A DNA stretch of 26,740 bases from a virus. A model generated the notes under the pieces. It worked only from the letters and a program-made list of their open reading frames with translations, was not told the origin of the DNA and searched no databases. Both the position numbers and the translations under genes were made by a program. Position 1 is the stretch's first letter. Each line of letters starts with the position of its first letter. Shown one piece after another: positions 4,538-12,364 of the stretch. The DNA is taken from positions 1 through 26,740 of the IMG/VR virus record IMGVR_UViG_3300030329_003261; one strand, given 5' to 3'.

Positions 4538-4885
4538 TTAGTTATCACTTTTTTCCTCGTCATTGTGTGGTGGTATTTCATGCTTTTCTGGCTCTTGAGC
4601 TAAGTCACCACCTGACTCAAAATAAAATTTTGCAATACCTGCAATGATAGGAATGAAGGCTCCTATCAAAATGTTCAACAAATCCTTGCTAGAAGAAGGT
4701 AGTTCTGCAGAAGCACCCAACATTATGTGTACTACATAAGCAAATATGCCTAATGCTGATATGGCAATGGCAAATCTAGCTATAAATCGACTCACCTGAA
4801 TCCTCTCATTAACCGTCATCACAGGTTTCATCGGTTTAGGAGGATCTGGTTTTGTAACTGTTGTTACAGTTGTTTCTTTAGCCAT
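4538..4885 (-). CDS. two-TM membrane protein, candidate holin
   Basis: The protein has 115 aa, and ATG 4885 follows AAGGAAGTAA. A Pro- and Lys-rich N-terminal tail (about 30 aa) is followed by two hydrophobic helices, IAISALGIFAYVVHIML (about residues 39-57) and LLNILIGAFIPIIAGIAKFY (about 70-89). It ends with an acidic soluble C-terminus. This size and topology fit class II holins, which permeabilise the inner membrane to release or activate endolysin. No family-specific motif was recognised. The start touches the stop of the upstream one-TM gene. It could instead be a structural membrane protein, but the endolysin two genes away favours lysis. Confidence 0.6.
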   Translation of the reverse strand: MAKETTVTTVTKPDPPKPMKPVMTVNERIQVSRFIARFAIAISALGIFAYVVHIMLGASAELPSSSKDLLNILIGAFIPIIAGIAKFYFESGGDLAQEPEKHEIPPHNDEEKSDN

Positions 4886-5227
4886 TTACTTCCTTATTAA
4901 CGCTGATGCCATGCCTTTAATCTCATCTGCTAATCTTTCATTTGACTTAGTTACATCTTTATTTGAGATAGTTAAATTGCTAATAGCTTCAGCAAAATGT
5001 TCATTTCTAGCATTCTGTTCTTTAATTACATCTATAAGCCTAGAATCACCTTCCGAATCCTTATTTTCCCACCTTACTATTTCATCCCTGTGAGCCTGCT
5101 GAGTTTTCATTATGTAATAGAAACAAAATCCAATAATAACTGCTGGCAGTCCTATTCTTTCTACCAATATCATTACTTGATCTATTTCCATTATGCTTTG
5201 TGGTGCAGGAGGATGATGTCCACTCAT
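4886..5227 (-). CDS. one-TM coiled-coil protein, BhlA-holin-like or spanin-like
   Basis: The protein has 113 aa. After a short N-terminus (MSGHHPPAPQSIMEIDQVM) comes a single TM helix (IGLPAVIIGFCFYYIM, about residues 26-41). Then follows a long charged, coiled-coil-like domain with heptad-like spacing to the C-terminus. MEIDQVMILV before the TM and a basic segment after it recall BhlA/UviB-type holin-like proteins. The same layout is also seen in inner-membrane spanins. Its ATG overlaps the stop of the 54-aa gene (ATGA) and its stop touches the two-TM gene, so the three are translated together. No outer-membrane lipoprotein partner was found nearby, which weakens the spanin option. Confidence 0.55.
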   Translation of the reverse strand: MSGHHPPAPQSIMEIDQVMILVERIGLPAVIIGFCFYYIMKTQQAHRDEIVRWENKDSEGDSRLIDVIKEQNARNEHFAEAISNLTISNKDVTKSNERLADEIKGMASALIRK

Positions 5228-5388
5228 TTACTAGCTACTTTTAGTTCAGGTTTCTCAGATTCCTGTTTTTGAATCGTAAGAAGTTTTTCCATTCCTAATA
5301 ACTGATGATACTGCTCCTGGAGTTTAGGAACTAATTCCAACTGTTCTTTAACAACTCTTAATTTCTCTTGAACTTCTTGAAGTGTCAT
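5224..5388 (-). CDS. small coiled-coil protein, 54 aa
   Basis: ATG 5388 overlaps the stop of the upstream gene, and the stop overlaps the next start (ATGA at both ends). The product begins MTLQEVQEKLRVVKEQLEL and is almost entirely one amphipathic helix with regular Leu/Val spacing and many Glu, Lys and Gln. It ends in a Lys-rich tail. No ribosome site is visible, so coupling is expected. It may pair with the coiled-coil of the one-TM protein that follows. Function unknown. Confidence 0.55.
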   Translation of the reverse strand: MTLQEVQEKLRVVKEQLELVPKLQEQYHQLLGMEKLLTIQKQESEKPELKVASK

Positions 5389-5870
5389 TCATTTATTTTA
5401 AAATTAAGTTCACCTGTAAATTTGTCTAAAGGATGGATGTCATCCTTTTCTGTTTCCTCTATAAGCTTCCAAAGTGATGCTATTAAAAGCCCTTTAACTG
5501 TTGTGATTTGCTTATGATTGTATGCAATTTGGACTTTATTATTGTTAAGTTGAATCGCTACTTTAGTATTTGGTGATTCAATACTAAGTTTGTGTCTGCC
5601 TCCATCTTGTAAATATTCCTGAAACATAGATCTCATAGCGACTGCCATTATTCCCAACGCCCGGATTCCATCCGCTTTTTCTACACTCCATTTTAATTCA
5701 CCATTATGCTTTCCTGCTTCAATTTTTATTTCTGAAATTAAATCCTCTTCTGAGACTTCTGTTGGAGTTAATCCTGCTTTCTGCCATGATTCAAAAACCT
5801 CATCCAAACTCTTTGCATTCGGTACTAATGCATCAGGAAAATGATTTATCTTTTCTAGTTCAGTTTTCAA
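5385..5870 (-). CDS. unknown 161-aa protein, TTG start
   Basis: The frame begins at TTG 5870, whose bases overlap the TGA stop of the collar-like gene (TTGA). No ATG exists for the first 70 codons. The protein starts LKTELEKINHFPDALVPNAK (Leu codon read as Met) and has a helical N-terminal half and a strand-rich C-terminal half (HKLSIESPNTKVAIQLNNNK). No TM or signal is present. It lies between fibre genes and lysis genes, so it could be a fibre chaperone or a small virion protein, but I do not recognise it. The TTG start and absence of a ribosome site imply low, coupled translation. Confidence 0.6.
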   Translation of the reverse strand: MKTELEKINHFPDALVPNAKSLDEVFESWQKAGLTPTEVSEEDLISEIKIEAGKHNGELKWSVEKADGIRALGIMAVAMRSMFQEYLQDGGRHKLSIESPNTKVAIQLNNNKVQIAYNHKQITTVKGLLIASLWKLIEETEKDDIHPLDKFTGELNFKINE

Positions 5871-6322
5871 TCTTTTTTAATTGCCATCAGTTGGATGTAG
5901 GCTACAAAATCTGACATTGCAGCAGTCCCAGTATCTCCTGCACTTTTGTTTTCACTTCTTGCATAATTAAAAGATGCTGTTCCTGATGTAACACTAATTG
6001 TGCAAGCAGTCGCACTGCTAAGAGAGGCCCCATTCCCAAATGCATCAGCAGGAGTACGTCTCATATAAAGATTGGTTGTGTCATTCCCATAAGGGATATC
6101 GTGATAGTGGGATGGTGTGGTATGGCTATGCGTTTTATCCTGGACATTTGACAGAGCAGTTCCAACAGTTCCACCATCAGTTCCCCCTGAAGGTAACCCC
6201 ACTACCATCCTTCCTCTTGCAGAAGTGTATTCTGACCAACCTACAGGAATTAAGCCTCCTGAAGCGCGATAAGCGACTAACCCAGATGGAACAGACTGAT
6301 TGCCAACAATTCCAGATCTCAT
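5867..6322 (-). CDS. tail-collar-like protein, probable receptor-binding or fibre component
   Basis: The protein has 151 aa. Residues about 11-70 resemble the phage tail collar domain: PSGLVAYRASGGLIPVGWSE, TSARGRMVVGLPSGGT, GGTVGTALSNVQDKTHSH. That Gly-rich sequence with a His-containing HSHTTPSHYHD segment is the pattern of short tail fibre tips, where histidines may hold metal. The C-terminus SDFVAYIQLMAIKK is the usual closing strand of this domain. It stands alone here instead of at the end of a long fibre, so it may trimerise as a separate adhesin attached to the fibre at 6790-8007. No Shine-Dalgarno is visible. Confidence 0.7.
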   Translation of the reverse strand: MRSGIVGNQSVPSGLVAYRASGGLIPVGWSEYTSARGRMVVGLPSGGTDGGTVGTALSNVQDKTHSHTTPSHYHDIPYGNDTTNLYMRRTPADAFGNGASLSSATACTISVTSGTASFNYARSENKSAGDTGTAAMSDFVAYIQLMAIKKD

Positions 6323-6330
6323 ATTAAATT

Positions 6331-6780
6331 TTAGGTAAAATCGTTATCTATGTATGTTACATACACATCAAAATCATCATTTGCATGAGTTACGCCCGCT
6401 TGTAAATATTGGACAGTAGAATTCCCTTGTGCTGCTAAAGCAATTTGGTCGGCTGCGACTGTTAATCCTCCAGAGGCAAAATCTGATGGTTCTGAACCAT
6501 TAAATGAAAATCGATCATTCCAGACAAAAGTTTGTCCTGCAGCTATGTTTTGTTTTAAAACAGTCATCGTTTGAGCAGATGTTCCTCCATGAGAATCATA
6601 TCCAACAAGCCTTAAATAAAAGTAATCTGCTGTGGCATTTAATGCATTACAATGAACAATAACACTTAAAACTGTATAGATATGATGTTGCACTCCTAGA
6701 ATTAAAGTTTGGTCTGCATCTACATCTGCAAATAAATGAGAGTGTATTGTTTCGGTTCCTGGTCCTGTTGGTACTGCCAT
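6331..6780 (-). CDS. small beta-rich virion-associated protein
   Basis: The protein has 149 aa, with a strong ribosome site (AAAGGAG) 5 nt before ATG 6780. It is rich in Thr, Val, Ala and Gly and probably all-beta: IYTVLSVIVHCNALNATADY, FYLRLVGYDSHGGTSA, LQAGVTHANDDFDVYVTYID. The ending DVYVTYIDNDFT recalls short proteins found beside fibre genes in marine phages. The likely role is a fibre or capsid accessory. It lies between the main fibre and the collar-like gene, which favours a tail function. Confidence 0.6.
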   Translation of the reverse strand: MAVPTGPGTETIHSHLFADVDADQTLILGVQHHIYTVLSVIVHCNALNATADYFYLRLVGYDSHGGTSAQTMTVLKQNIAAGQTFVWNDRFSFNGSEPSDFASGGLTVAADQIALAAQGNSTVQYLQAGVTHANDDFDVYVTYIDNDFT

Positions 6781-6789
6781 AAATCTCCT

Positions 6790-8007
6790 TTATAATCCAA
6801 ATACTAATGATTGATGAAATCCTCTTTTATAACAGGATCGTTCTTCATAGTTTTTACCAGTACGAACATCTCCAAAAGTTGTCATATTAATATTTCCTGC
6901 GGTTGACCCTGCTTCTGAAGTTGATGAAAGAAAAGCGAACTCATCAGCACTTTCGTCCCAGATCATACCGACATTGGTAAGATCTCCACGCTCGATAATT
7001 AACCCACAATCATTTGAGGGAGAACCACCAGTTGTATTTTTACTGAGAACAATCAAAGGATCTTCAACAAGAAGATTTGCCGTGTTTACAGTTGTCGTAG
7101 TCCCGTCAACTGTTAAATCTCCTGCAATCACTACTGAAGAGGAAGTTGCTGTTGCATGAGGGGTGATGGTTAGTAGTGGGACGAATGATCCTGAAGCTTT
7201 GGTATTGAATGTCATTACTCCCCCGTCAGCAACACTCAATTTCCACTTATCTATATTGTCATCTCCTTGATCTGCATATAACCCAATGCTTAAAGGTTGA
7301 CCTTCGACATTTGCCTGAAACTGTAATGCAGTATCGGTGGTATCCCATTCTATACTGGTGTCGGAATCGGTTCCGAAATAGAGTTTGATATCATCTAACG
7401 CCAGAATACTGGAATTCACCCAAGCAGATCCTGAATAGCGGAGGATGTGACCTGCTGCAATTGATGTTTCTGTGTAAGTGACTCCAGTAATCGAGGTTAA
7501 AGTCGCAATATCACCATTTGCATCAAAACCCAAATACTTTGATGCACGGTCTGAAGCAGATGAAGTGATGGTGGTAATTGTGTCATCAGAGTCAAAGGAA
7601 TCCGTTAAAGTCCCACTAAACTTGAGCATCCTTGACTTGTCATCATCTAACTGTTGGGCCAGCAAGGTTGCCTTGTCGAATGCCGTCTCTAATGTTGTTG
7701 CATCCAGTGCATCATTGGCCTGATAATCTGTTGACTGAAGGAAGTCTAGGCTCCTTGAAATGGTGATGGTTGTGCTAGATGCTGGAGTATAATCTGTAGG
7801 AGATGTCAGAAAGGTAACTGTTCCTGTGGAGAAGGGTGCTGCAGTCAGGGTGTAATGTGTGTTAAGGGTTTTCACACTGTCAACACCGTCGGTGGTTACT
7901 GTGACAACAATCTCTGCCTGTGTGATTGCAGGAAAGGTGACGTTGAATGCAGTGGTGCTACCGTTCCCTGTGTATTGGACTCTGGATCGATTTACGGAAA
8001 CTGTCAT
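6790..8007 (-). CDS. tail fibre protein with T7 gp17-like N-terminus
   Basis: The protein has 405 aa. Residues 1-140 fit the T7 tail fibre N-terminal attachment domain: VQYTGNGSTTAFNVTFPAIT, TTITISRSLDFLQSTDYQAN, LETAFDKATLLAQQLDDDKS. This part docks the fibre to the tail. The rest is a Thr/Ser-rich beta shaft with a repeat seen in many marine phage fibres (SVVIAGDLTVDGTTTTVNTA, then LLVEDPLIVLSKNT and GMIWDESADEFAFLSS). The last about 20 residues (NYEERSCYKRGFHQSLVFGL) are Cys- and aromatic-rich and unlike the shaft, so a frame change near the end is possible. It has no peptidase or chaperone domain. The start overlaps the upstream stop (TAATG). Confidence 0.8.
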   Translation of the reverse strand: MTVSVNRSRVQYTGNGSTTAFNVTFPAITQAEIVVTVTTDGVDSVKTLNTHYTLTAAPFSTGTVTFLTSPTDYTPASSTTITISRSLDFLQSTDYQANDALDATTLETAFDKATLLAQQLDDDKSRMLKFSGTLTDSFDSDDTITTITSSASDRASKYLGFDANGDIATLTSITGVTYTETSIAAGHILRYSGSAWVNSSILALDDIKLYFGTDSDTSIEWDTTDTALQFQANVEGQPLSIGLYADQGDDNIDKWKLSVADGGVMTFNTKASGSFVPLLTITPHATATSSSVVIAGDLTVDGTTTTVNTANLLVEDPLIVLSKNTTGGSPSNDCGLIIERGDLTNVGMIWDESADEFAFLSSTSEAGSTAGNINMTTFGDVRTGKNYEERSCYKRGFHQSLVFGL

Positions 8008-10496
8008 TAGCGTACTATGTCTGAGGGTGCATAACCGTCTATGAAATCCTGGTTATATTGGCTCTTGTATCGTTTCTCCATCCGTCTTAAATATCCTGGA
8101 TTCAGCATTTCTTGGATCTGATAGTGGATGAAGTAATCAGATAAAGTTCGAGTAAGCCAAAAGTTTGCATAAGGATGATTGTTCTTTATGACATTCCATG
8201 CTTGTGCAGCAGGGTCTTCTGCTCTCCATAATGCACTGAAAAGTTCTGCAATATCCTGTGCAGTTGCGACTGTTGGTCCTCCTGCAACATCAGCAATTGA
8301 TGATCCGAATTTTCTGTAATCATTGAAGATGAAATCACCAAATATTCCTCCGAACCCTGCCTGTAAAACAGATGCCTGTGTAACCTTTAAGAAGGTCTCC
8401 ATATCCTCTCTGGGATCAACTGGTTCCCTTCCTCGCATCAAGCCTTTTGCAGTATATGCTGCATAGCCTAATGTAACCATTGGGAGTAGGTGCATGAATG
8501 CTGGCATCCCCATATCCTTCACACGAGGGTAGTTCTTGATCACCATTGATAAGCCGAATGATCGGAACTGCCAGAAGAGCTTTGCTGCCATGCCTGAAGG
8601 AGTTCCTGGCTTTGCCACATCGTCTCCTCCAAAAGGCACTCGCATCATGAATGCTCTTTCACGTCCTCCTGGTCTTATTATACTGTTTTCATTTTCAGTT
8701 ATGAAAAGGTTTTGAAGTTTATCTGCTAGATCTCTTTGTGTGCGGAAAGCAATCTTGTCTTCTTTAGTCGGTTTAGGAATCGATTCAATCTTCTCTTCCA
8801 GATCCCGATAGATAAGTTCAGGTGTAAAAAGCTTTGCGTCTCCAGATACCATTGGTTCAAAGGTCGAAAGAACTTCCCAATCCTGCTCTGTAATTCCATA
8901 GTTCCCCAGAAATTCCTGAAAGCGTTTGTTAAGTTCTCCAAAAGGTCTCCGTGTTGCTTCTGCAAAATCATCTGCAAGTAGAACCCCTGCACCCTCACTC
9001 CACCAATTGGTCCAGCCATTCAGACCAGTCCACTTGAAGAAATTGTTGGTCATCCTCTGGGCAAGTCCTGGACCTCCCCCATTGGGATCAAATCTCATGG
9101 AAGCACTACCAATTACTCCATCAATTGCAATACCTATTTTCCGCATAGTTTCTCTTCGTTCTTTTCTTCCTGCAGTTCTCCAAAATGGAGATTGCATGAG
9201 ACCTGTTTTGTAGGTTTCAAAATATGAAGAGAAAATGTTCTTGCCACGGTAATGTGTCGCAAATGCGGAATACATCGGGTCTGTGGTTGCACTAATCGTT
9301 GCAGTCCCAAGTTTGGAAAGATTCTGCATGGCAGACAGTCCCTGCTCCCACTTGTGAAGAGTCGGATCTCCTACCTGATGAGCCTTTCCTGAGATGAACT
9401 CATACTGAGATTTGATCACACGTCTCTCTCCCTGTGAGAGATCAGGCATGGAGTTGAGATACTTATCAAATGTGAAGTCAGGATTGGCACCAAATTTCTG
9501 CATCAAGACTGTGTTTGCAGACATCCTCTCAATTCCTGAAAGGATTGCTTCTATTGGATTGTCATGCCCATACAATGAGTTGTATTTCAACCATGCTTGA
9601 GAATCTTTGAAGTGCAATTGCCTATGCTGGCTCATCATGGTTGCCAGTGATTTAGACCCCATTCCCACCTCTTCAGGAGCAGCATCCACAATGGCTTTGC
9701 GGTTCTGCACGATGTTGTCATAGACCGTCTGTAAGAAGTTTTCACGGTCCTGTGCTTCTCCTGATTTAAAGGTTTTGTCCTCGTTTAAGAGTGGTTCAAT
9801 ATCTTGTTTCCACTTTGCATAGGTTGCTGCTTTGATCTTGGTAAGATCGTGATATTGGGTGGTCACAAAGTCATCAAGCCAACCGATTGCTGCACCCTCT
9901 GCATTTGCAAGATTGACCAGTTCTCGTTGCTCCTTGTTGACTGCCTCTGCCATTTTGAAGGCAAGGTCATTCTTGGTTTTCTGTTTTCCTGTGAAGGGAA
10001 ACAGTTCTTCAATCACTGCTTCCTGGAATTCCTTCTGATCAAACAAGCCTCGTCCAAATGGGAACTTGCCCATGACTGAGGGCATACTCAATGATGAGTT
10101 TCCACCACCTAATACAGTTAGAATCCTTCCTACTCTTAAAGATGCTTGTGCATGTTGGTTGGTCCAGACTGCATCTGCATTCTCAAACTTCTTTTCGGTG
10201 CTACCAACAAGAAAAGCCGAAAAGTTTTCCTGTTGTTTAGGATCTACATTCAATCGTTTTAGATTGTCGTAATCCTTAACAACTTGGAGCTTTCTCTGCA
10301 GTCTTTTCTGCCTTGCCACAAACTGGGCATCCGCACTCATCTCATTGATTTGTCTACGGAATTTTACCTGCCAATCAGGTTTCTTCATTAAATGATTCTT
10401 TTTGCTCCGTAGATCATCAATTAATTCGAGTGCTTCCTCATCTTTGAGTCCGAAACGTGCCTGTTTTAAGGCCAGTAAACAATTATCAACTGCCAT
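8007..10496 (-). CDS. large internal virion (DNA-ejection) protein, 829 aa
   Basis: ATG 10496 shares a base with the stop of the preceding gene and has AGGA 4 nt upstream. The protein is mostly helical, with charged N-terminal helices (about residues 25-90) and a long central region. A segment NSLYGHDNPIEAILSGIERM (about residue 310) recurs in large internal proteins of marine podoviruses. Near the C-terminus, about residues 665-735, are hydrophobic stretches such as FMHLLPMVTLGYAAYTAKGL and a Gly/Phe-rich VLQAGFGGIFGDFIF, compatible with membrane insertion during ejection. Size, order and position behind tail tubular genes match T7 gp15/gp16-type core proteins. No lysozyme or transglycosylase motif was recognised. 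Confidence 0.7.
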   Translation of the reverse strand: MAVDNCLLALKQARFGLKDEEALELIDDLRSKKNHLMKKPDWQVKFRRQINEMSADAQFVARQKRLQRKLQVVKDYDNLKRLNVDPKQQENFSAFLVGSTEKKFENADAVWTNQHAQASLRVGRILTVLGGGNSSLSMPSVMGKFPFGRGLFDQKEFQEAVIEELFPFTGKQKTKNDLAFKMAEAVNKEQRELVNLANAEGAAIGWLDDFVTTQYHDLTKIKAATYAKWKQDIEPLLNEDKTFKSGEAQDRENFLQTVYDNIVQNRKAIVDAAPEEVGMGSKSLATMMSQHRQLHFKDSQAWLKYNSLYGHDNPIEAILSGIERMSANTVLMQKFGANPDFTFDKYLNSMPDLSQGERRVIKSQYEFISGKAHQVGDPTLHKWEQGLSAMQNLSKLGTATISATTDPMYSAFATHYRGKNIFSSYFETYKTGLMQSPFWRTAGRKERRETMRKIGIAIDGVIGSASMRFDPNGGGPGLAQRMTNNFFKWTGLNGWTNWWSEGAGVLLADDFAEATRRPFGELNKRFQEFLGNYGITEQDWEVLSTFEPMVSGDAKLFTPELIYRDLEEKIESIPKPTKEDKIAFRTQRDLADKLQNLFITENENSIIRPGGRERAFMMRVPFGGDDVAKPGTPSGMAAKLFWQFRSFGLSMVIKNYPRVKDMGMPAFMHLLPMVTLGYAAYTAKGLMRGREPVDPREDMETFLKVTQASVLQAGFGGIFGDFIFNDYRKFGSSIADVAGGPTVATAQDIAELFSALWRAEDPAAQAWNVIKNNHPYANFWLTRTLSDYFIHYQIQEMLNPGYLRRMEKRYKSQYNQDFIDGYAPSDIVR

Positions 10497-12364
10497 TAAG
10501 TCCTCATCACACAGTCTGCAGCAGCACGGTATGCCTGTGCTTGCCTGTCCACATCAGCAACCATCTGGTCCATTTCTGCCAGATCCTTTGCATCCTGTTC
10601 CGTCAGTTCACTTTCTCGTGCAGCAATTTCCAGATCAATGTTCTCTTCTTCCAGTTCAAACTCGTTGCGAACTGGAGTCTCATCAACTGGAGGAAGTGGG
10701 TCTGCAGAGGTTGCTTCGTTGAATTGGGTAAATTCTGGATCAAAGACAGATTTGGATTGGTTTGGGTCTACTGTGAAAAGGACTGTCCCATCACTGTAAT
10801 CATCAAACCCTGATTCTGAAGAACGAACTGCATCATATCCTTGCTTTTTAAACCACTCTGCTCCTTTTTGTCTTATTTCTCTTGAATCCAAAATCTCTGG
10901 GTAAATATTTTTCACATTGAGGAAACGAGGATAAATGGCTCCTTGAGTGCTTATTTCTTCAAAGCCTTCTTTTAACTTTTTTGCTAATGTTTCTGCTTTA
11001 ATATTTTCTGTCTTTATTGGCTTATTATTTTTATCAGTAAGCTCATTATTTTTAATTGATTTTTTGACATCATCATCAAGCAGCCTTTGTAGATTTAAAA
11101 CATCACCTGTTTCTTTATCAAAAACATCTGGATAGCGTTCATGTAAGGCTTTGTAACCACCTCTTTTAAAATTATATTCGCCACTTGTTTTTTGAGACCA
11201 GTTTGCAATACCAAAGTATCTCCCTTTTTCTGCAAATTCTGCTGCAAACTTTGGGTTACTTGTAAAAGGGATCATGCCATTTGAATCTGGTCCTGCGACT
11301 ATGGTTTCAAACTGATCTCCGTCTCTCTGAACCGTTCCGTGATACCAAGTCTGCAAAGTCCCATCTTCATTGTTGAGAACAGAATCTTGGAAAGAACCTC
11401 GAATCATCCCAGACGGTGCCCCATCCATAGTTGAGGTGTCGATCTCAACTTGGTTTAAAACTCTTGCTGCATCCACAGTCTGGCCTGATGCCATCTGAGC
11501 ATGAGCCAACGATACTGCCATCACTCGTGACTGTGGAGGAACATGAGCAATACCCTTATAAATGCTTTGTTTTAATCCTCTATAAAACTCTTCTCTTGCT
11601 CCCAACCATGCTTGTTCCTGTGAAGAATTAAGCAATGCTCCCATTTCCTCTTGAAGATCCTGCTTTGCTTGTGCCTTGATTTGATCTTCATTAAGACCTC
11701 TGTATGGAGGAGTAGGATCATCAGGATGAATCCTGCCAAAGATCGAACCCAGTCCTACACCAATTCCTGCACCAATCCCAACATCAATAAGTGCCATAGA
11801 GATGTCATACTCCTCTTGGTATGCACCTTTTTCCAATGCAAACAAAGGATGAAATGCTGCAGTTCCAATTGCTGCTTCTGCACCTCCACGGAGTGCTGCT
11901 CTTCCTCTTGTGGTTGCATCAATCAGAGACTTTGCCTGCTTCCCCTTCTTTGCAAATCCCAACCATGGAATAAAGTTGATGGGATCAGGAATAGAGCCGA
12001 TGAACATACCACCAAAGATTGCTCCATAATCTCCTAGTGAATCTGCTCTTGCTGCCAACTGACCATAGCTCATGGAACGGTCATATCGTTCTGCCAGCAA
12101 TCTTGCCTGACCCTCTGTCATCTGTTCCTCGAACTTCAATCCTTCACGGAAAAACTCAGAACTTTGCCACTGTTCCTCGTTTTCATAAATTGTCCCTCCT
12201 GCATACTGTAATTCAGAATAAGACCTTGCGAGGTTGGGAGTCAGTTGACGGATTCCTTCCATGAGAGACTCACCAAAGAGAACAGACATAGAAGGATCAT
12301 ACTGGAGTCCAAACTGCTCCATTCCTCCTGATGTGGGTATTTCCTCATCTGTGTAGTAGGGCAT
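10496..12364 (-). CDS. internal/ejection protein with ADP-ribosyltransferase-like domain
   Basis: The protein has 622 aa. The N-terminal half contains a helical region and a Gly/Ala-rich hydrophobic stretch (ISMALIDVGIGAGIGVGLGS, about residues 188-207). Residues about 338-545 resemble ADP-ribosyltransferase domains of phage polyvalent proteins: WYHGT at 340-344 (the H-x-T position), FTSNPKFAAEFAEKG at 367-381, YPRFLNVKNIYPE at 478-490, DAVRSSESG, and the typical ending TVDPNQSKSVFDPEF at 531-545. About 90 residues with Lys/Asn-rich sequence appear inserted within the domain (about 390-475). The C-terminus is a charged helix. Such domains can modify host proteins after entering with phage DNA. 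Position among internal proteins supports delivery with the genome. Catalytic activity is inferred only. Confidence 0.68.
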   Translation of the reverse strand: MPYYTDEEIPTSGGMEQFGLQYDPSMSVLFGESLMEGIRQLTPNLARSYSELQYAGGTIYENEEQWQSSEFFREGLKFEEQMTEGQARLLAERYDRSMSYGQLAARADSLGDYGAIFGGMFIGSIPDPINFIPWLGFAKKGKQAKSLIDATTRGRAALRGGAEAAIGTAAFHPLFALEKGAYQEEYDISMALIDVGIGAGIGVGLGSIFGRIHPDDPTPPYRGLNEDQIKAQAKQDLQEEMGALLNSSQEQAWLGAREEFYRGLKQSIYKGIAHVPPQSRVMAVSLAHAQMASGQTVDAARVLNQVEIDTSTMDGAPSGMIRGSFQDSVLNNEDGTLQTWYHGTVQRDGDQFETIVAGPDSNGMIPFTSNPKFAAEFAEKGRYFGIANWSQKTSGEYNFKRGGYKALHERYPDVFDKETGDVLNLQRLLDDDVKKSIKNNELTDKNNKPIKTENIKAETLAKKLKEGFEEISTQGAIYPRFLNVKNIYPEILDSREIRQKGAEWFKKQGYDAVRSSESGFDDYSDGTVLFTVDPNQSKSVFDPEFTQFNEATSADPLPPVDETPVRNEFELEEENIDLEIAARESELTEQDAKDLAEMDQMVADVDRQAQAYRAAADCVMRT

